A stretch of DNA of 64,000 bases from Pedobacter sp. (GCA_031119475.1 JAVHXV010000004.1:1-64000); one strand, 5' to 3'; counted from the stretch's first letter, positions 34,077 through 42,895 are shown. Numbers and translations: made by a program. The notes: generated by a model from the sequence alone, not told the origin.

Positions 34077-34467
34077 CTTCTTGGGTTTCTTCTTCGGTAT
34101 CCTCGAAATCAGGGCCAATCATCCCTTTTAGGAGCGCCATGCCCTTTTCAACATCCAATGCGGTATGCACGCCCTTTAAGGGCAGGCCGAGTTCGATCAA
34201 GGTAATGGCCACTGCTGGCTGCATGCCGACGACCACTGTTTCTGCATCTAAAATCTTCGACATGCTGGCAATATTTCCAATAATACGGCCCATAAAAGAG
34301 TCGACTATTGATACGGCCGAAATATCGATCAATACGCCTTTTGCGCTGGTCTTGTTCACCATTTGAACCAGGTCGGCCTCTAAATTTAAAGCCAAACGGT
34401 CATATAGGTCAACCTGAATAGTGACCAGCAGGAAGTTCCCCATCCTTAGAATAGGAATTTTATCCAT
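34057..34467 (-). CDS. rsbS: RsbS-like STAS stressosome scaffold
   Basis: This 136-residue single STAS domain has the RsbS signature LIDISAVSIVDSFMGRIIGN, with S57 at the position of the phosphorylated Ser59 of Bacillus RsbS, and GMQPAVAITLIELGL. It forms the stressosome core with RsbR and holds RsbT until phosphorylated. The C-terminus is extended by an acidic tail (EDTEEETQEDG) that Bacillus RsbS lacks. It starts four bases after the RsbR stop. Confidence 0.9.
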   Translation of the reverse strand: MDKIPILRMGNFLLVTIQVDLYDRLALNLEADLVQMVNKTSAKGVLIDISAVSIVDSFMGRIIGNIASMSKILDAETVVVGMQPAVAITLIELGLPLKGVHTALDVEKGMALLKGMIGPDFEDTEEETQEDGPIAE

Positions 34468-34471
34468 ATAC

Positions 34472-35338
34472 TTAACTTATTTTAGGTTGAATGGTCTGTT
34501 TTTTTACTTCAAGCCTCAAGCTCCTGAATGCGTAGGCCAATGCGCTGGCCAATGAAGCTTTGGTGATGATGCTGGATAGATCGATTCCCAAATGAACTAC
34601 GGTCTGCGCAATTTCTGGACGTATACCGCTGATGATACATTCGGCGCCCATTAGGCGGGTTGCGCTCACCGTTTTGATCAGGTGCTGCGCCACTAATGAA
34701 TCTACTGCCGGAACACCGGATATATCCAGAATAGCAATGGAAGAACCTGATTCAACGATTTCCTGCAATAGGTTTTCCATCACGATCTGCGTACGTTGGC
34801 TATCCAATGTACCAATGATCGGCAAGGCCAAAATGCCGTCCCATACGCGGATTACCGGCGTAGAGATTTCGGCAATCTCATCGGTCTGGCGCAGGATCAC
34901 TTCTTCACGGCCTTTGATAAAGGTCTCGAAAGTAACAATGGCCAGCCCATCCATAATGCGGCTGATTTTTTGGCTCTCATCAAATAGGGCTTTCGCATCG
35001 TCTTTGATCTGTCCCTGTAGGATATCCAAAAGGGCCTCCTTTAACGAATAAACAAACCTGCCGGTTTCACGGGGACTAAAACCCTGCCTGGCACGCGTAA
35101 TGGCAATACCACCCAAAATCTCGATCACCGGATTCCAGCTTTCGCTATCTACATCTGTAGAATTGGATGTCGTTAAATTGGCAACCAGTGAATTCACCAA
35201 CTCTTCAGATTGGCTACGGAGCTCTTCATTGGTAATCAGGTCTTCGCGGAGACCTTCATCAGCCAGTTGGTTTTTCATCCAGAGTTCGAGGATGTTCTTT
35301 TTTTGTTTTTCTAACAATTTTGAAATATTAATGGGCAT
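34472..35338 (-). CDS. rsbR: RsbR-like stressosome sensor
   Basis: This 288-residue protein has an N-terminal helical sensor domain (about 1-145) and a STAS domain (about 155-270). Phosphosites are recognisable: T160 in EISTPVI, equivalent to RsbR Thr171, and S214 in VPAVDSLVAQHLI, where RsbR has Thr205. The GIRPEIAQTVVHLGIDLSSI stretch is typical. The N-terminal domain sits on turret-like projections and takes up the stress signal; its ligand is unknown, and there is no haem or flavin motif. First gene of a five-gene operon. Confidence 0.9.
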   Translation of the reverse strand: MPINISKLLEKQKKNILELWMKNQLADEGLREDLITNEELRSQSEELVNSLVANLTTSNSTDVDSESWNPVIEILGGIAITRARQGFSPRETGRFVYSLKEALLDILQGQIKDDAKALFDESQKISRIMDGLAIVTFETFIKGREEVILRQTDEIAEISTPVIRVWDGILALPIIGTLDSQRTQIVMENLLQEIVESGSSIAILDISGVPAVDSLVAQHLIKTVSATRLMGAECIISGIRPEIAQTVVHLGIDLSSIITKASLASALAYAFRSLRLEVKKQTIQPKIS

Positions 35339-35530
35339 TTGAATGAGCAGTTTAAGTTTTTAGGTTATCCCTTTCAGACAGTAATCTGTTAATTGATGGT
35401 AAGGTACGAATGTTATTCGGCAAAGCCAAATCACATCGGTCAGGGTATTTTTTATCTGATTGTCTTTTTTTGCTACCCATTAAAAGTAAGTACGTTAACT
35501 TGTTTGATTTATTAATTGTAATATTATGGC

Positions 35531-36088
35531 GTGAAACCATTACATTATTTAGTGGCGATTGCATTGGTTGCGCACCTGCTGACCCTCATCTTATACCAAA
35601 ATGCGGCCAGCCAGCCCGGTGGAACGGGTGCAGGCATGGTATTTATTTTTTTGTGGATGCCCGCCATCTGGATCAGCACCCTGATATCGGTATTGATTAT
35701 TGGTATCGTAAAGCGGAAAAGACTGTTTTCAAAAGGTCAATCTAAATGGGTTATAATCACCTTAATTTTCTGTACGCCGCTGCCCTTGTGGATAGCCTAT
35801 GGAATTACGCATCCACAACCCGATACTGCCGCAACTGGCTCAATGTATCATCCTAAAAACGGAAAGGTCTACAAAACCGAATACTGGAACTACACTTCAG
35901 GCGGCAATAACTATGTAACCAAGTATTTTGTGGCCGATTCTTTGGCCGAGATCAGCCGTGGTGAAGACGCTTTTGTAAAAGACAGCACTTGGGTCTATTT
36001 TACCAAGACCGGAGACACCCTAAAAATAGAACACTACAAAACAGGGAAATTGGTGTCAGGTAGGCAATCTGCTGATCAAACACATTAA
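35531..36088 (+). CDS. Membrane protein of unknown function
   Basis: This 185-residue protein starts at GTG (no in-frame ATG is nearer) and has three hydrophobic segments: about residues 4-22, 36-54 and 76-94. Then comes a soluble segment of about 90 residues with KVYKTEYWNYTSGGNNYVTKYFVADS and a C-terminal KIEHYKTGKL, rich in aromatic residues like a small beta domain. No family is recognised. The stop overlaps the map stop by four bases on the opposite strand. Confidence 0.7.
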   Translation: MKPLHYLVAIALVAHLLTLILYQNAASQPGGTGAGMVFIFLWMPAIWISTLISVLIIGIVKRKRLFSKGQSKWVIITLIFCTPLPLWIAYGITHPQPDTAATGSMYHPKNGKVYKTEYWNYTSGGNNYVTKYFVADSLAEISRGEDAFVKDSTWVYFTKTGDTLKIEHYKTGKLVSGRQSADQTH

Positions 36089-36849
36089 TCCAGTATCCCA
36101 TTCATTTCGGTCAGGATAATCGGCTTTCCATCGGTTACCACGATGGTATGTTCGTGCTGTGCCATGTACCCGCCCTTGTTGCCAACCATGGTCCAGCCAT
36201 CGTTTTGCGTTTCGGCATAAGATGAAGTGGTCGAAATAAAGGTCTCGATCGCTACGACCGAATTTTTCCTAAATCTCCGTTGGTCGAATCTATTTTTGTA
36301 ATTCAGCAGTTCGTCTGGCTGTTCGTGCAGGCTTCGGCCGATGCCATGTCCGCCCAAGTTTTTGATCACGCTATACCCGCTTTTCTTGGCTTCTGTTTCC
36401 ATTAAAAATCCGATATCGGCAATTTTCACACCGCCCTTGATATTGCAGAGCGTTTTGGCCAAGATCGCTTTGGAGGCATCGACCAGTTTTTGGTGATGGT
36501 TTAGGTCTTTGCCAATCACAAAAGAAGCACCATTGTCTGACCAAAATCCATTGAGTTCAGCAGAAACATCGATGTTGATGAGGTCGCCATCTTTGAGAAT
36601 GGTTTTTGCCGATGGAATGCCATGACAGATTTCGTGGTTAACACTGATGCAGGTATAGCCCGGAAAGCCATAGGTAAGATAGGGAGCAGATTTAGCGCCA
36701 AATTTGGCCAACATTTCAGCGCCAAAACGATCAAGTTCCTTGGTGCTCATCCCCATCTCGGCATAGGCCATCATTTCCCTCAGGGCGTAGGCCACAGCCT
36801 CGCTGGCTTTTTGCATTCCCAATAATTCAGATTCTGTAGTGATTGACAT
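36085..36849 (-). CDS. map: Type I methionine aminopeptidase
   Basis: This 254-residue pita-bread-fold enzyme has the metal ligands in INIDVSAELNGFWSDNGASF (Asp pair), NLGGHGIGRSLHEQPD (His), VAIETFIST (Glu) and HEHTIVVTDGKP (Glu). The substrate-facing His is in CHGIPSAKTIL. It removes the initiator methionine from nascent proteins. This form, with IETF rather than the usual IEPM around the first Glu ligand, may be a second, accessory Map in these genomes rather than the essential ribosomal-cluster copy. Monocistronic, convergent with an unknown membrane protein. Confidence 0.88.
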   Translation of the reverse strand: MSITTESELLGMQKASEAVAYALREMMAYAEMGMSTKELDRFGAEMLAKFGAKSAPYLTYGFPGYTCISVNHEICHGIPSAKTILKDGDLINIDVSAELNGFWSDNGASFVIGKDLNHHQKLVDASKAILAKTLCNIKGGVKIADIGFLMETEAKKSGYSVIKNLGGHGIGRSLHEQPDELLNYKNRFDQRRFRKNSVVAIETFISTTSSYAETQNDGWTMVGNKGGYMAQHEHTIVVTDGKPIILTEMNGILD

Positions 36850-36949
36850 GTGCCCTTAAGTTAAATTGATATACAAATCTAAGGCTATAAAACATAAGTG
36901 AACTCTTATTTTCCATAAAAATTAAATCACTTACCAATTGGCGCTTTTC

Positions 36950-37048
36950 TATACCCATTCTCTGTACTTGTGATATACCTGAATACTACCTGGCCTACAT
37001 GTGCTATACCAACTGGATACCTTTTCGATACCCTAGGGGTAAACAAAG
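36950..37048. repeat. Left arm rich in TATACC words
   Basis: TATACC or close variants (GATACC, CTATACC) recur several times here and are complementary to the GGTATA units that follow. The two parts together form a loose large inverted repeat. No gene is supported between 36850 and 37290. Confidence 0.6.
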
Positions 37049-37114
37049 GGTATAGGATAGGTATAGAAAGGGTATGGAAAGGGTATAGAATAGGTATAGA
37101 AAGGGTATAGAAAA
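37049..37114. repeat. 11-bp tandem array, 6 units
   Basis: GGTATAGAAAG-type units repeat with exact 11-bp period six times (variants GGTATAGGATA, GGTATGGAAAG, GGTATAGAATA). The AT tract of each unit is in phase with the DNA helix. More GTATA words follow to 37155. Confidence 0.92.
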
Positions 37115-37291
37115 AGTATCGTTGGTATATGTTAAGTATATGGCAAGGGTATAACTAATTAACTGCGGCGAAGCAAATTCTTAAATGCATTTCTATATAC
37201 GGGTAACCTTTTATGTCTTTGCGGTTACCATCTTAGGTGTCTATGGTGTTTAGACATGGATGCATCCATGATATTTTTTCCCTTTTAAACT

Positions 37292-37320
37292 AAAAAAGCC
37301 CCAGTTTACACTGAGGCTTT
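37292..37320 (-). terminator. Terminator after tRNA-Leu(GAG)
   Basis: On the minus strand AAAGCCTCAGT and ACTGGGGCTTT pair with one mismatch, followed by TTTTTT. It begins two bases after the tRNA. Confidence 0.88.
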
Positions 37321-37321
37321 G

Positions 37322-37405
37322 TACCCGGAAGCAGATTCGAACTGCCACGCCGTTGCCAGCGCCACCCCCTCAAGATGGTGCGTCTACCAATTTCGCCACC
37401 CGGGT
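37322..37405 (-). tRNA. tRNA-Leu(GAG)
   Basis: The 84-nt class II tRNA has acceptor ACCCGGG/TCCGGGT, D-stem GCG/CGC, anticodon stem CCATC/GGTGG with loop TTGAGGG (anticodon GAG), a long variable arm, T-loop GTTCGAATC and discriminator A. A TATATTTG -7 box at 37416-37423 would give an almost leaderless precursor. Confidence 0.95.
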
Positions 37406-37415
37406 AAATATGGTG

Positions 37416-37423
37416 CAAATATA
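37416..37423 (-). promoter_or_regulatory. -7 box of the tRNA-Leu(GAG) promoter
   Basis: TATATTTG on the minus strand fits TAnnTTTG and is placed 11 bases before the tRNA. A clear -33 TTTG is not evident. Confidence 0.5.
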
Positions 37424-37494
37424 ACGGAATTCTATAAATATGCGAATGCGAGGGTATTAAATTTGGAAACGGCCTGAGCTATTGAATGTTGCGA

Positions 37495-38259
37495 TCAATC
37501 GCTCGATATCACCAACCCATCATAGGCCAACCTAATGTGGGGCGGCAATTCTTTTTCCACATCGGCATGTAGTCCCAAATTATGGCTGATGTGCGTAAAA
37601 TAAGTCATTTCGGCGCCAATCTGACCAGCAAAGGCGATGGCCTCGTCGAAGGTCAGGTGTGAGATGTGCGATTGCTTCTGCAGCGCATTCACCACCAGGA
37701 TTTTACTTCCCTTAATTTTTTCGATCGACTCTTCGCTAATGGTCTTCGCATCGGTGATATAGGTAAAATCGCCAATGCGGTAACCCAAAACCGGAAGCTT
37801 ATGGTGCAATACCTCAATCGGCGTAATGATGGTCTGGCCGATGTTAAAGGGCTCAAGAGCAATCGTATGCAGCTTCACCTGCGGAAGCCCATGATATTTC
37901 GTGTCCTCGAAAATATAGGAAAATTCTTTTCGCAACGCTGCCTGCACCCGCTCAGTAGCATAGATATCGATCACTTTATGGAGCAGGTAATTATAGGGCC
38001 TGATGTCATCCAATCCGGCTACGTGGTCCTTATGTTCATGGGTGTAGATGATTGCATCGAGGTCGTCTACCTTAGCCCGCAGCATCTGGTAGCGAAAGTC
38101 GGGCCCACTATCGATAACAATGGTCTTGTCTCTGGTTTCTACCAATACCGAAACCCTCAAACGTTTGTTACGGGGATCGGCCGACTGACAAACGGCACAC
38201 TTACACCCGATGATCGGAATGCCCTGTGAAGTTCCAGTACCTAAAAATGTTATCTTCAA
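37495..38259 (-). CDS. MBL-fold metallo-hydrolase (PhnP-like)
   Basis: This metallo-beta-lactamase-fold enzyme has ITFLGTGTSQGIPIIGC at the N-terminus, a Cys pair typical of the PhnP branch (GCKCAVC), the metal motif IYTHEHKDHVAGLDD, and a C-terminal FTHISHNLG. PhnP-like enzymes are cyclic phosphodiesterases; this group is also annotated as lipoyltransferase-associated. The track start at 38328 runs through the upstream terminator; TTG at 38259 (KITFLGTGTSQG) is preferred, giving 254 residues. It follows lolA and ftsK on the same strand but after a terminator. Confidence 0.85.
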   Translation of the reverse strand: MKITFLGTGTSQGIPIIGCKCAVCQSADPRNKRLRVSVLVETRDKTIVIDSGPDFRYQMLRAKVDDLDAIIYTHEHKDHVAGLDDIRPYNYLLHKVIDIYATERVQAALRKEFSYIFEDTKYHGLPQVKLHTIALEPFNIGQTIITPIEVLHHKLPVLGYRIGDFTYITDAKTISEESIEKIKGSKILVVNALQKQSHISHLTFDEAIAFAGQIGAEMTYFTHISHNLGLHADVEKELPPHIRLAYDGLVISSD

Positions 38260-38311
38260 AATATGCCCCAGATCAAGAATTTCAACAATTATACTTAAAA
38301 TCGACCAAATT

Positions 38312-38344
38312 AAAAAGGGTCTGAACATTGTCCAAACCCTTTTT
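38312..38344 (-). terminator. Terminator downstream of lolA
   Basis: AAAAAGGGT and ACCCTTTTT pair over nine bases around a loop, with T runs on both strands. It separates ftsK-lolA from the MBL gene and lies within the longer alternative MBL ORF, which supports the TTG start at 38259. Confidence 0.82.
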
Positions 38345-38373
38345 GCAAAATCCCGACCGCAATCGGAAAAACA

Positions 38374-39021
38374 TTATCTAAGGTCTACCACTTCCACACC
38401 AGGATATTTTTTGGCGTCGAAGGCAAATGTGGTGGCCGGCACCTTAACATTTGGAGAAAATGTTTTTACGTTATACGTATAGGTGTTTCCATTTTTTTCA
38501 AAGATGACCACATTGGCGATCTGTTTGCTTGCCTTATCAATGCTCAAACGGATTTTAAATACATTCTTTTTGGAATCTGTTGGCGACAGGTCGATCATCT
38601 GATAAACTTTCGATCCTACCTTGCTTTCTCCTGTATACAGGTACTTAAAACCTTTTTCGTAGATGGTGAAAATTTTGGCAGGGTTGATGGCATCGCTGCT
38701 GTTGTCAACATTTGAAATCTGCACTTCTTTGTCGTTTTTAAGATAGGTCCATTGTACCTTTCCATCACTGATCAGGTCTTGGTTGGTCATGGCCACTTTG
38801 TATTTGTTCGCATTGGCCTTTACATACAAAGTTCCCTGTTGTGTTTCTTTTACCTTGGCCTGCGGGTTGTTCAGCGTAAAGGTAAAATCTGTTTTTACTA
38901 CATCGTAAGAGCGGTATTTCTTACTCACGGCGGCCAAAATTTCTTTGGCTTTTGAATCTGTCTGCGCGCTTGCCGATAAGCCGAAGGCGCCGATTACTAG
39001 GGCAATGATGATCTTTTTCAT
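38374..39021 (-). CDS. LolA-like outer-membrane lipoprotein carrier
   Basis: This 215-residue protein has a signal peptide (MKKIIIALVIGAFGLSASA) and the LolA pattern: KEILAAVSKKYRSYDVVKTDFTFT, QQGTLYVKANANKYKVAM, DGKVQWTYLKNDKEVQISN, and beta strands that form the open barrel. LolA ferries lipoproteins across the periplasm; Bacteroidota members diverge strongly and may also help in other outer-membrane transport. It lies 60 bases downstream of ftsK on the same strand, a common Bacteroidota order. Confidence 0.88.
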   Translation of the reverse strand: MKKIIIALVIGAFGLSASAQTDSKAKEILAAVSKKYRSYDVVKTDFTFTLNNPQAKVKETQQGTLYVKANANKYKVAMTNQDLISDGKVQWTYLKNDKEVQISNVDNSSDAINPAKIFTIYEKGFKYLYTGESKVGSKVYQMIDLSPTDSKKNVFKIRLSIDKASKQIANVVIFEKNGNTYTYNVKTFSPNVKVPATTFAFDAKKYPGVEVVDLR

Positions 39022-39081
39022 TATAAGTTAGTTAATTCTGTTAACAGTTACTCAACTCAGGTTAACAGCACGTAAATCAAA

Positions 39082-41628
39082 TTATTTGTTATTTAAGTCG
39101 TTCAAAAACTGTTCCAAAGCATACTGGTCTGGCAATAAAACTTCCCTGGCCTTACTGCCTTCGAACGGACCAACAACACCTGCGGCTTCCAATTGATCAA
39201 TGATCCTACCGGCACGGTTATAGCCCAATTTCATTTTGCGCTGGATAAGCGAGGTAGATCCCTGCTGATGGGTTACGATCAGCTGTGCGGCCTCTTCAAA
39301 TAACGGATCGCGGTCGTCGGGGTCGAAATCAATTTTACCGCCCTCGCCATTTTCATCAATGTATTCAGGTAACTGATAGGCTTCTGGATAACCGCGCTGG
39401 TTACCGATAAATTCCGAAACCCGATCTACTTCGGGCGTATCCACAAAAGCACACTGTAGCCTAATCAAGTCGTTACCGGTAGAAAGGAGCATGTCTCCCC
39501 TACCGATCAGCTGATCGGCTCCGCCGCTGTCCAAGATGGTCCGCGAGTCGATTTTAGACAACACCCTAAACGCCAACCTGGCAGGAAAATTGGCCTTAAT
39601 GGTACCGGTAATGATATTCACCGATGGCCGTTGTGTAGCCAGCACCAGGTGGATGCCGATGGCACGTGCCAGCTGCGCCAAACGGGCGATCGGGGCCTCT
39701 ACTTCCTTTCCGGCGGTCATCATCAGGTCGGCAAATTCGTCCACGATCAATACGATATACGGTAAAAAGCGATGGTTGTTATTCGGATTTAACTTCCTCT
39801 TAATAAACTTATCATTATACTCCCTTAAATTTCTCACCTGCGCGTCTTTCAACAGATCATAACGCTGGTCCATTTCTATACATAACGAATTCAGGGTGTT
39901 CACCACTTTTTTGGTATCGGTAATGATGGCATCTGCCTCGCCGGGAAGTTTGGCCAGAAAATGGCGCTCAATCTTATTGAAAAGCGTAAGTTCTACTTTT
40001 TTTGGATCGACCAGCACGAATTTCAGCTGCGCTGGATGTTTGGTGTACAACAGGGACACCAAAATGGCATTGATCCCCACAGATTTACCCTGTCCGGTTG
40101 CACCTGCTACCAACAAGTGCGGCATTTTGGCCAAGTCGGCAATGTAAACTTCGTTTGAAATGGTTTTCCCAAGGGCTATAGGAAGATCCATTGTGGTCTG
40201 CTGAAACTTCTCTGTCGCTAAAATGCTGCGCATCGATACCATTTCTGGATGAAGATTAGGTACCTCAATCCCGATTGTACCTTTGCCGGGCATCGGCGCA
40301 ATGATCCTGATCCCAAGTGCCGCCAAGCTCAATGCAATATCGTCTTCCAAGTTTTTGATCTTGGAAATCCGTACACCGGGTGCTGGGATGATTTCATATA
40401 AGGTTACCGTTGGACCAATCGTTGCCTTGATCTTATCGATCTCGATATTATAGTGGTTCAGGGTTTCTACGATCTTATTTTTATTGGCCTCCAGTTCATC
40501 TGCATTGACCGAAATCTTGTTGGAACCATAATTCTCCAACAGATCGAGGTGTGGTTTTTTGTAGGATGACAGGTCGAGCGTAGGATCATAGTTTCCAAAC
40601 TGCTCTACGAGTTCCTCGGCCTTTGCCTCTTCTTCGGTTTTTTCGACCGTAAAACCAGGTTCCTGTGCTACGGTTTCCAATGGAGTTGCAGCCGCTGCAG
40701 CACTTACCACAGGTGTCAGCAGCACATTGTTGCCCATCGGAAGGATGTCTTCCAGTTCCTCCTCCTCATCTTTTTCTTCGAAACGGCTGGGCGTTAGGAC
40801 AATGTTCTGTTCTTTTTTGGGTTCGTTCCTAAACTTATCGTTTACATTGAATTCAACGGGCTCAGATCTGACTTCATCCTCCAACTCAATATGCTCCGGC
40901 ACATCGGGTACAAATTCTTCAGTCTTGTCTCGTTTCGGTAGCTTAAAGTCGATGTTATAGGCGATGATCAGGATGGACAGGCCCAAAAAGACCAACAATC
41001 CCCCAACACCTGCCTGACCAATCTGTGCCACCAACAACTTATTGGTCCAATAACCAAATTCCCCTTCCAGAAAATGTGGGGTATCGGCAATCAGCGAATG
41101 GCCAAAGCCAAAGGCAAGTGAGATAAAGATCAAAAAGAAAAAACTATAGCCCAATACCTTTTCCGTAGAAAAAATCTTCACTTTAAAGAGCTGGCGGTAG
41201 CCGATCACAAAAAATACAAATACAAATAAAAAAGAGGCTACCCCAAACCATTTATAGATAAATTGATGGGCGAGCAGTGCGCCGACCTTTCCAAGCCAGT
41301 TCTGAACAATCGGATCGTCTACCCCACTGGCCTTGAGCTCATCCAATCCCTTGAACAGGTTGCTCCATCCGCCATTGGCATCGATAACATAGCTCTGGTC
41401 TTCCTGCCAGGTAAAAAGATAAGAGGTAAAGGCAACAAGGAAATAAATGGAAAGGATGATAAAAAATAGGCCGATGATCTTGATCAGTCTGCCATCCTGA
41501 AGATCAAAGCTGGGCAGGATTTCCGTTTTTTGCCGGGGCGGCTTAGCTGAGGGCTGCTTTTGACCAGCTCTGACAGGCTCTTCGTTCTTAAATGAATTGG
41601 ATTTAAATGAATTTCCCCTTAGCGGCAT
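39082..41628 (-). CDS. ftsK: DNA translocase FtsK
   Basis: This 848-residue protein has four N-terminal membrane segments, an acidic Glu/Pro-rich linker (about 240-360), and the motor domain: Walker A GATGQGKSVGINAI at about residue 505, Walker B YIVLIVDEFADLMM, and sensor region LVLATQRPSV. The C-terminal winged-helix gamma domain (SLIQRKMKLGYNRAGRIID...GPFEGSKAREVL) binds the orienting polar sequences. It pumps chromosomal DNA at the division septum. A TATATTTG -7 box is about 20 bases upstream of the start codon. The next gene is lolA. Confidence 0.96.
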   Translation of the reverse strand: MPLRGNSFKSNSFKNEEPVRAGQKQPSAKPPRQKTEILPSFDLQDGRLIKIIGLFFIILSIYFLVAFTSYLFTWQEDQSYVIDANGGWSNLFKGLDELKASGVDDPIVQNWLGKVGALLAHQFIYKWFGVASFLFVFVFFVIGYRQLFKVKIFSTEKVLGYSFFFLIFISLAFGFGHSLIADTPHFLEGEFGYWTNKLLVAQIGQAGVGGLLVFLGLSILIIAYNIDFKLPKRDKTEEFVPDVPEHIELEDEVRSEPVEFNVNDKFRNEPKKEQNIVLTPSRFEEKDEEEELEDILPMGNNVLLTPVVSAAAAATPLETVAQEPGFTVEKTEEEAKAEELVEQFGNYDPTLDLSSYKKPHLDLLENYGSNKISVNADELEANKNKIVETLNHYNIEIDKIKATIGPTVTLYEIIPAPGVRISKIKNLEDDIALSLAALGIRIIAPMPGKGTIGIEVPNLHPEMVSMRSILATEKFQQTTMDLPIALGKTISNEVYIADLAKMPHLLVAGATGQGKSVGINAILVSLLYTKHPAQLKFVLVDPKKVELTLFNKIERHFLAKLPGEADAIITDTKKVVNTLNSLCIEMDQRYDLLKDAQVRNLREYNDKFIKRKLNPNNNHRFLPYIVLIVDEFADLMMTAGKEVEAPIARLAQLARAIGIHLVLATQRPSVNIITGTIKANFPARLAFRVLSKIDSRTILDSGGADQLIGRGDMLLSTGNDLIRLQCAFVDTPEVDRVSEFIGNQRGYPEAYQLPEYIDENGEGGKIDFDPDDRDPLFEEAAQLIVTHQQGSTSLIQRKMKLGYNRAGRIIDQLEAAGVVGPFEGSKAREVLLPDQYALEQFLNDLNNK

Positions 41629-41778
41629 TTCGTTAATGTTTTGAGCAACAAATATAAAAGATATACTGGTTTGTGCTGTATAAAATCAAATACGATTTAA
41701 AGAAATTATTTTGCATTTCAAAAGGATTAAACCATCTTGATTAAAGCTCGTCCAATGTATACTGGTTAAATAATTATA

Positions 41779-41833
41779 TAGTTTTGTTTAGGTTGATCCT
41801 GTCCAATTAGCGTTGGACGGGATTTTTTTTTTG
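41779..41833 (+). terminator. Strong terminator directly behind a promoter-like box
   Basis: ATCCTGTCCAA and TTGGACGGGAT pair (one mismatch) around TTAGCG, followed by ten T. There is no upstream plus-strand gene to terminate: ftsK runs away on the minus strand. TAGTTTTG at 41779-41786 fits the -7 consensus, so the region could give a 35-45-nt RNA, or the hairpin could stop antisense transcription from upstream. Confidence 0.6.
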
Positions 41834-41838
41834 CAAGA

Positions 41839-41908
41839 AAAGCGTAGGGCGATTAGCGGATGGCGATTAGCGGATGCTGATGGCGCTGACCGCTATGCGC
41901 TTTACGCA
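41839..41908. repeat. 7-bp periodic array with inverted halves, 10 units
   Basis: ATTAGCG and GATGGCG words fill the first part and TGACCGC, TATGCGC, TTTACGC the second, so the halves are roughly reverse complementary. It lies just upstream of the ankyrin gene. Confidence 0.88.
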
Positions 41909-41959
41909 ATCACATTTTTTTTCTCTATCTTAACACGATAGTTTTAAACTTACCATTAA

Positions 41960-42616
41960 ATGGACATTACGCATCTCGAATCATTGATCGAAAATGATCA
42001 ATTGAACGAAGTCATTTCTTTACTAAGCCAGCAGCCTGCATTGGCCACGCAGCCTACCGCCCACCAGATTTCACCGATTTTATTGGCCTGTTATTATAAA
42101 AAACCTGCCATCGCAAAAGCCATAGCCGAGTTTGTACCGGAACTAAGCATTTTTGATGCCTGTGCCATCGGAAAGTTTGATGACCTGACCCTGCTTGCCT
42201 TCAAAGACCCACAAAGCATCAATTCCTTTTCCGTTGATGGGTTTACGCCCTTGGGACTGGCCTGTTATTTTGGCCATGAAGAAATTGCCCGTTTTCTGGT
42301 GCTGAAAGGTGCAGACGTAAACGTGGCCAGCAAAAATGGCTTCCATGTTTTTCCCATCCATTCTGCCGTGGCCGCCAATAATTTTAACATTACCAAAATG
42401 CTCCTAGATGCCGGGGCCTATCCAAATGTCTGTCAGAAATCTGGTGTCGCGCCCCTACATTCGGCAGCCCAGTTGGGCAATATCGAAATGATCATCCTTT
42501 TGTTGGAGCATGGTGCAGAAATAGGCCTACGTATGGAGGGCGGAAAGCTTCCAGCCGATCTGGCCGCCGAAAAGGGCTTTCATGAAATTGCCGAGATTTT
42601 GCGAGATGACGATTAA
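41960..42616 (+). CDS. Ankyrin-repeat protein
   Basis: This 218-residue protein is built of ankyrin repeats, clearest at DGFTPLGLACYFGHEEIARFLVLKGADVN, HSAVAANNFNITKMLLDAGAYPN and APLHSAAQLGNIEMIILLLEHGAEI, with more degenerate repeats at the N-terminus. There is no signal peptide, so it is cytoplasmic and mediates protein-protein contact with an unknown partner. It is monocistronic, flanked by heptad arrays. Confidence 0.9.
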   Translation: MDITHLESLIENDQLNEVISLLSQQPALATQPTAHQISPILLACYYKKPAIAKAIAEFVPELSIFDACAIGKFDDLTLLAFKDPQSINSFSVDGFTPLGLACYFGHEEIARFLVLKGADVNVASKNGFHVFPIHSAVAANNFNITKMLLDAGAYPNVCQKSGVAPLHSAAQLGNIEMIILLLEHGAEIGLRMEGGKLPADLAAEKGFHEIAEILRDDD

Positions 42617-42624
42617 GACCTTAG

Positions 42625-42666
42625 AGGTAAGAGGGAAAAGGTAAGAGGGAAAATGTGAGTAGTAAG
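42625..42666. repeat. 7-bp periodic array, 6 units
   Basis: AGGTAAG and AGGGAAA alternate twice, then ATGTGAG and TAGTAAG, beginning eight bases after the ankyrin stop codon. The sense strand is purine-rich, as after other stop codons here. Confidence 0.88.
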
Positions 42667-42895
42667 ATTAAATCGTTTATTGCTAGAGAGAGTTTATCTT
42701 GTTGGATAGCGATTGGCGTTTGGCGTAATTGTTAACAACATAGAATTAATTCTTTTAACATTTCTTTCTAAATATATTCCAAAACACTACTGCGAAGCCA
42801 TAGTTTCAACCTTTAAACTTTAAATTTTTGCCGAAAGCTCCGCAGGAGTTCCTTGGGAACATACCTTCGGGACAACTTTTAAGTTTAAACTTTGC

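Noticed and set aside
31473-35338. Anti-sigma/sigma-B regulon
   Set aside because: The operon has RsbR, RsbS and RsbT homologues but no sigma factor, anti-sigma or anti-anti-sigma downstream; the output is a histidine kinase.
37049-37114. CRISPR-like short regular repeat
   Set aside because: The repeat is 11 bp with no spacers and no cas genes nearby.
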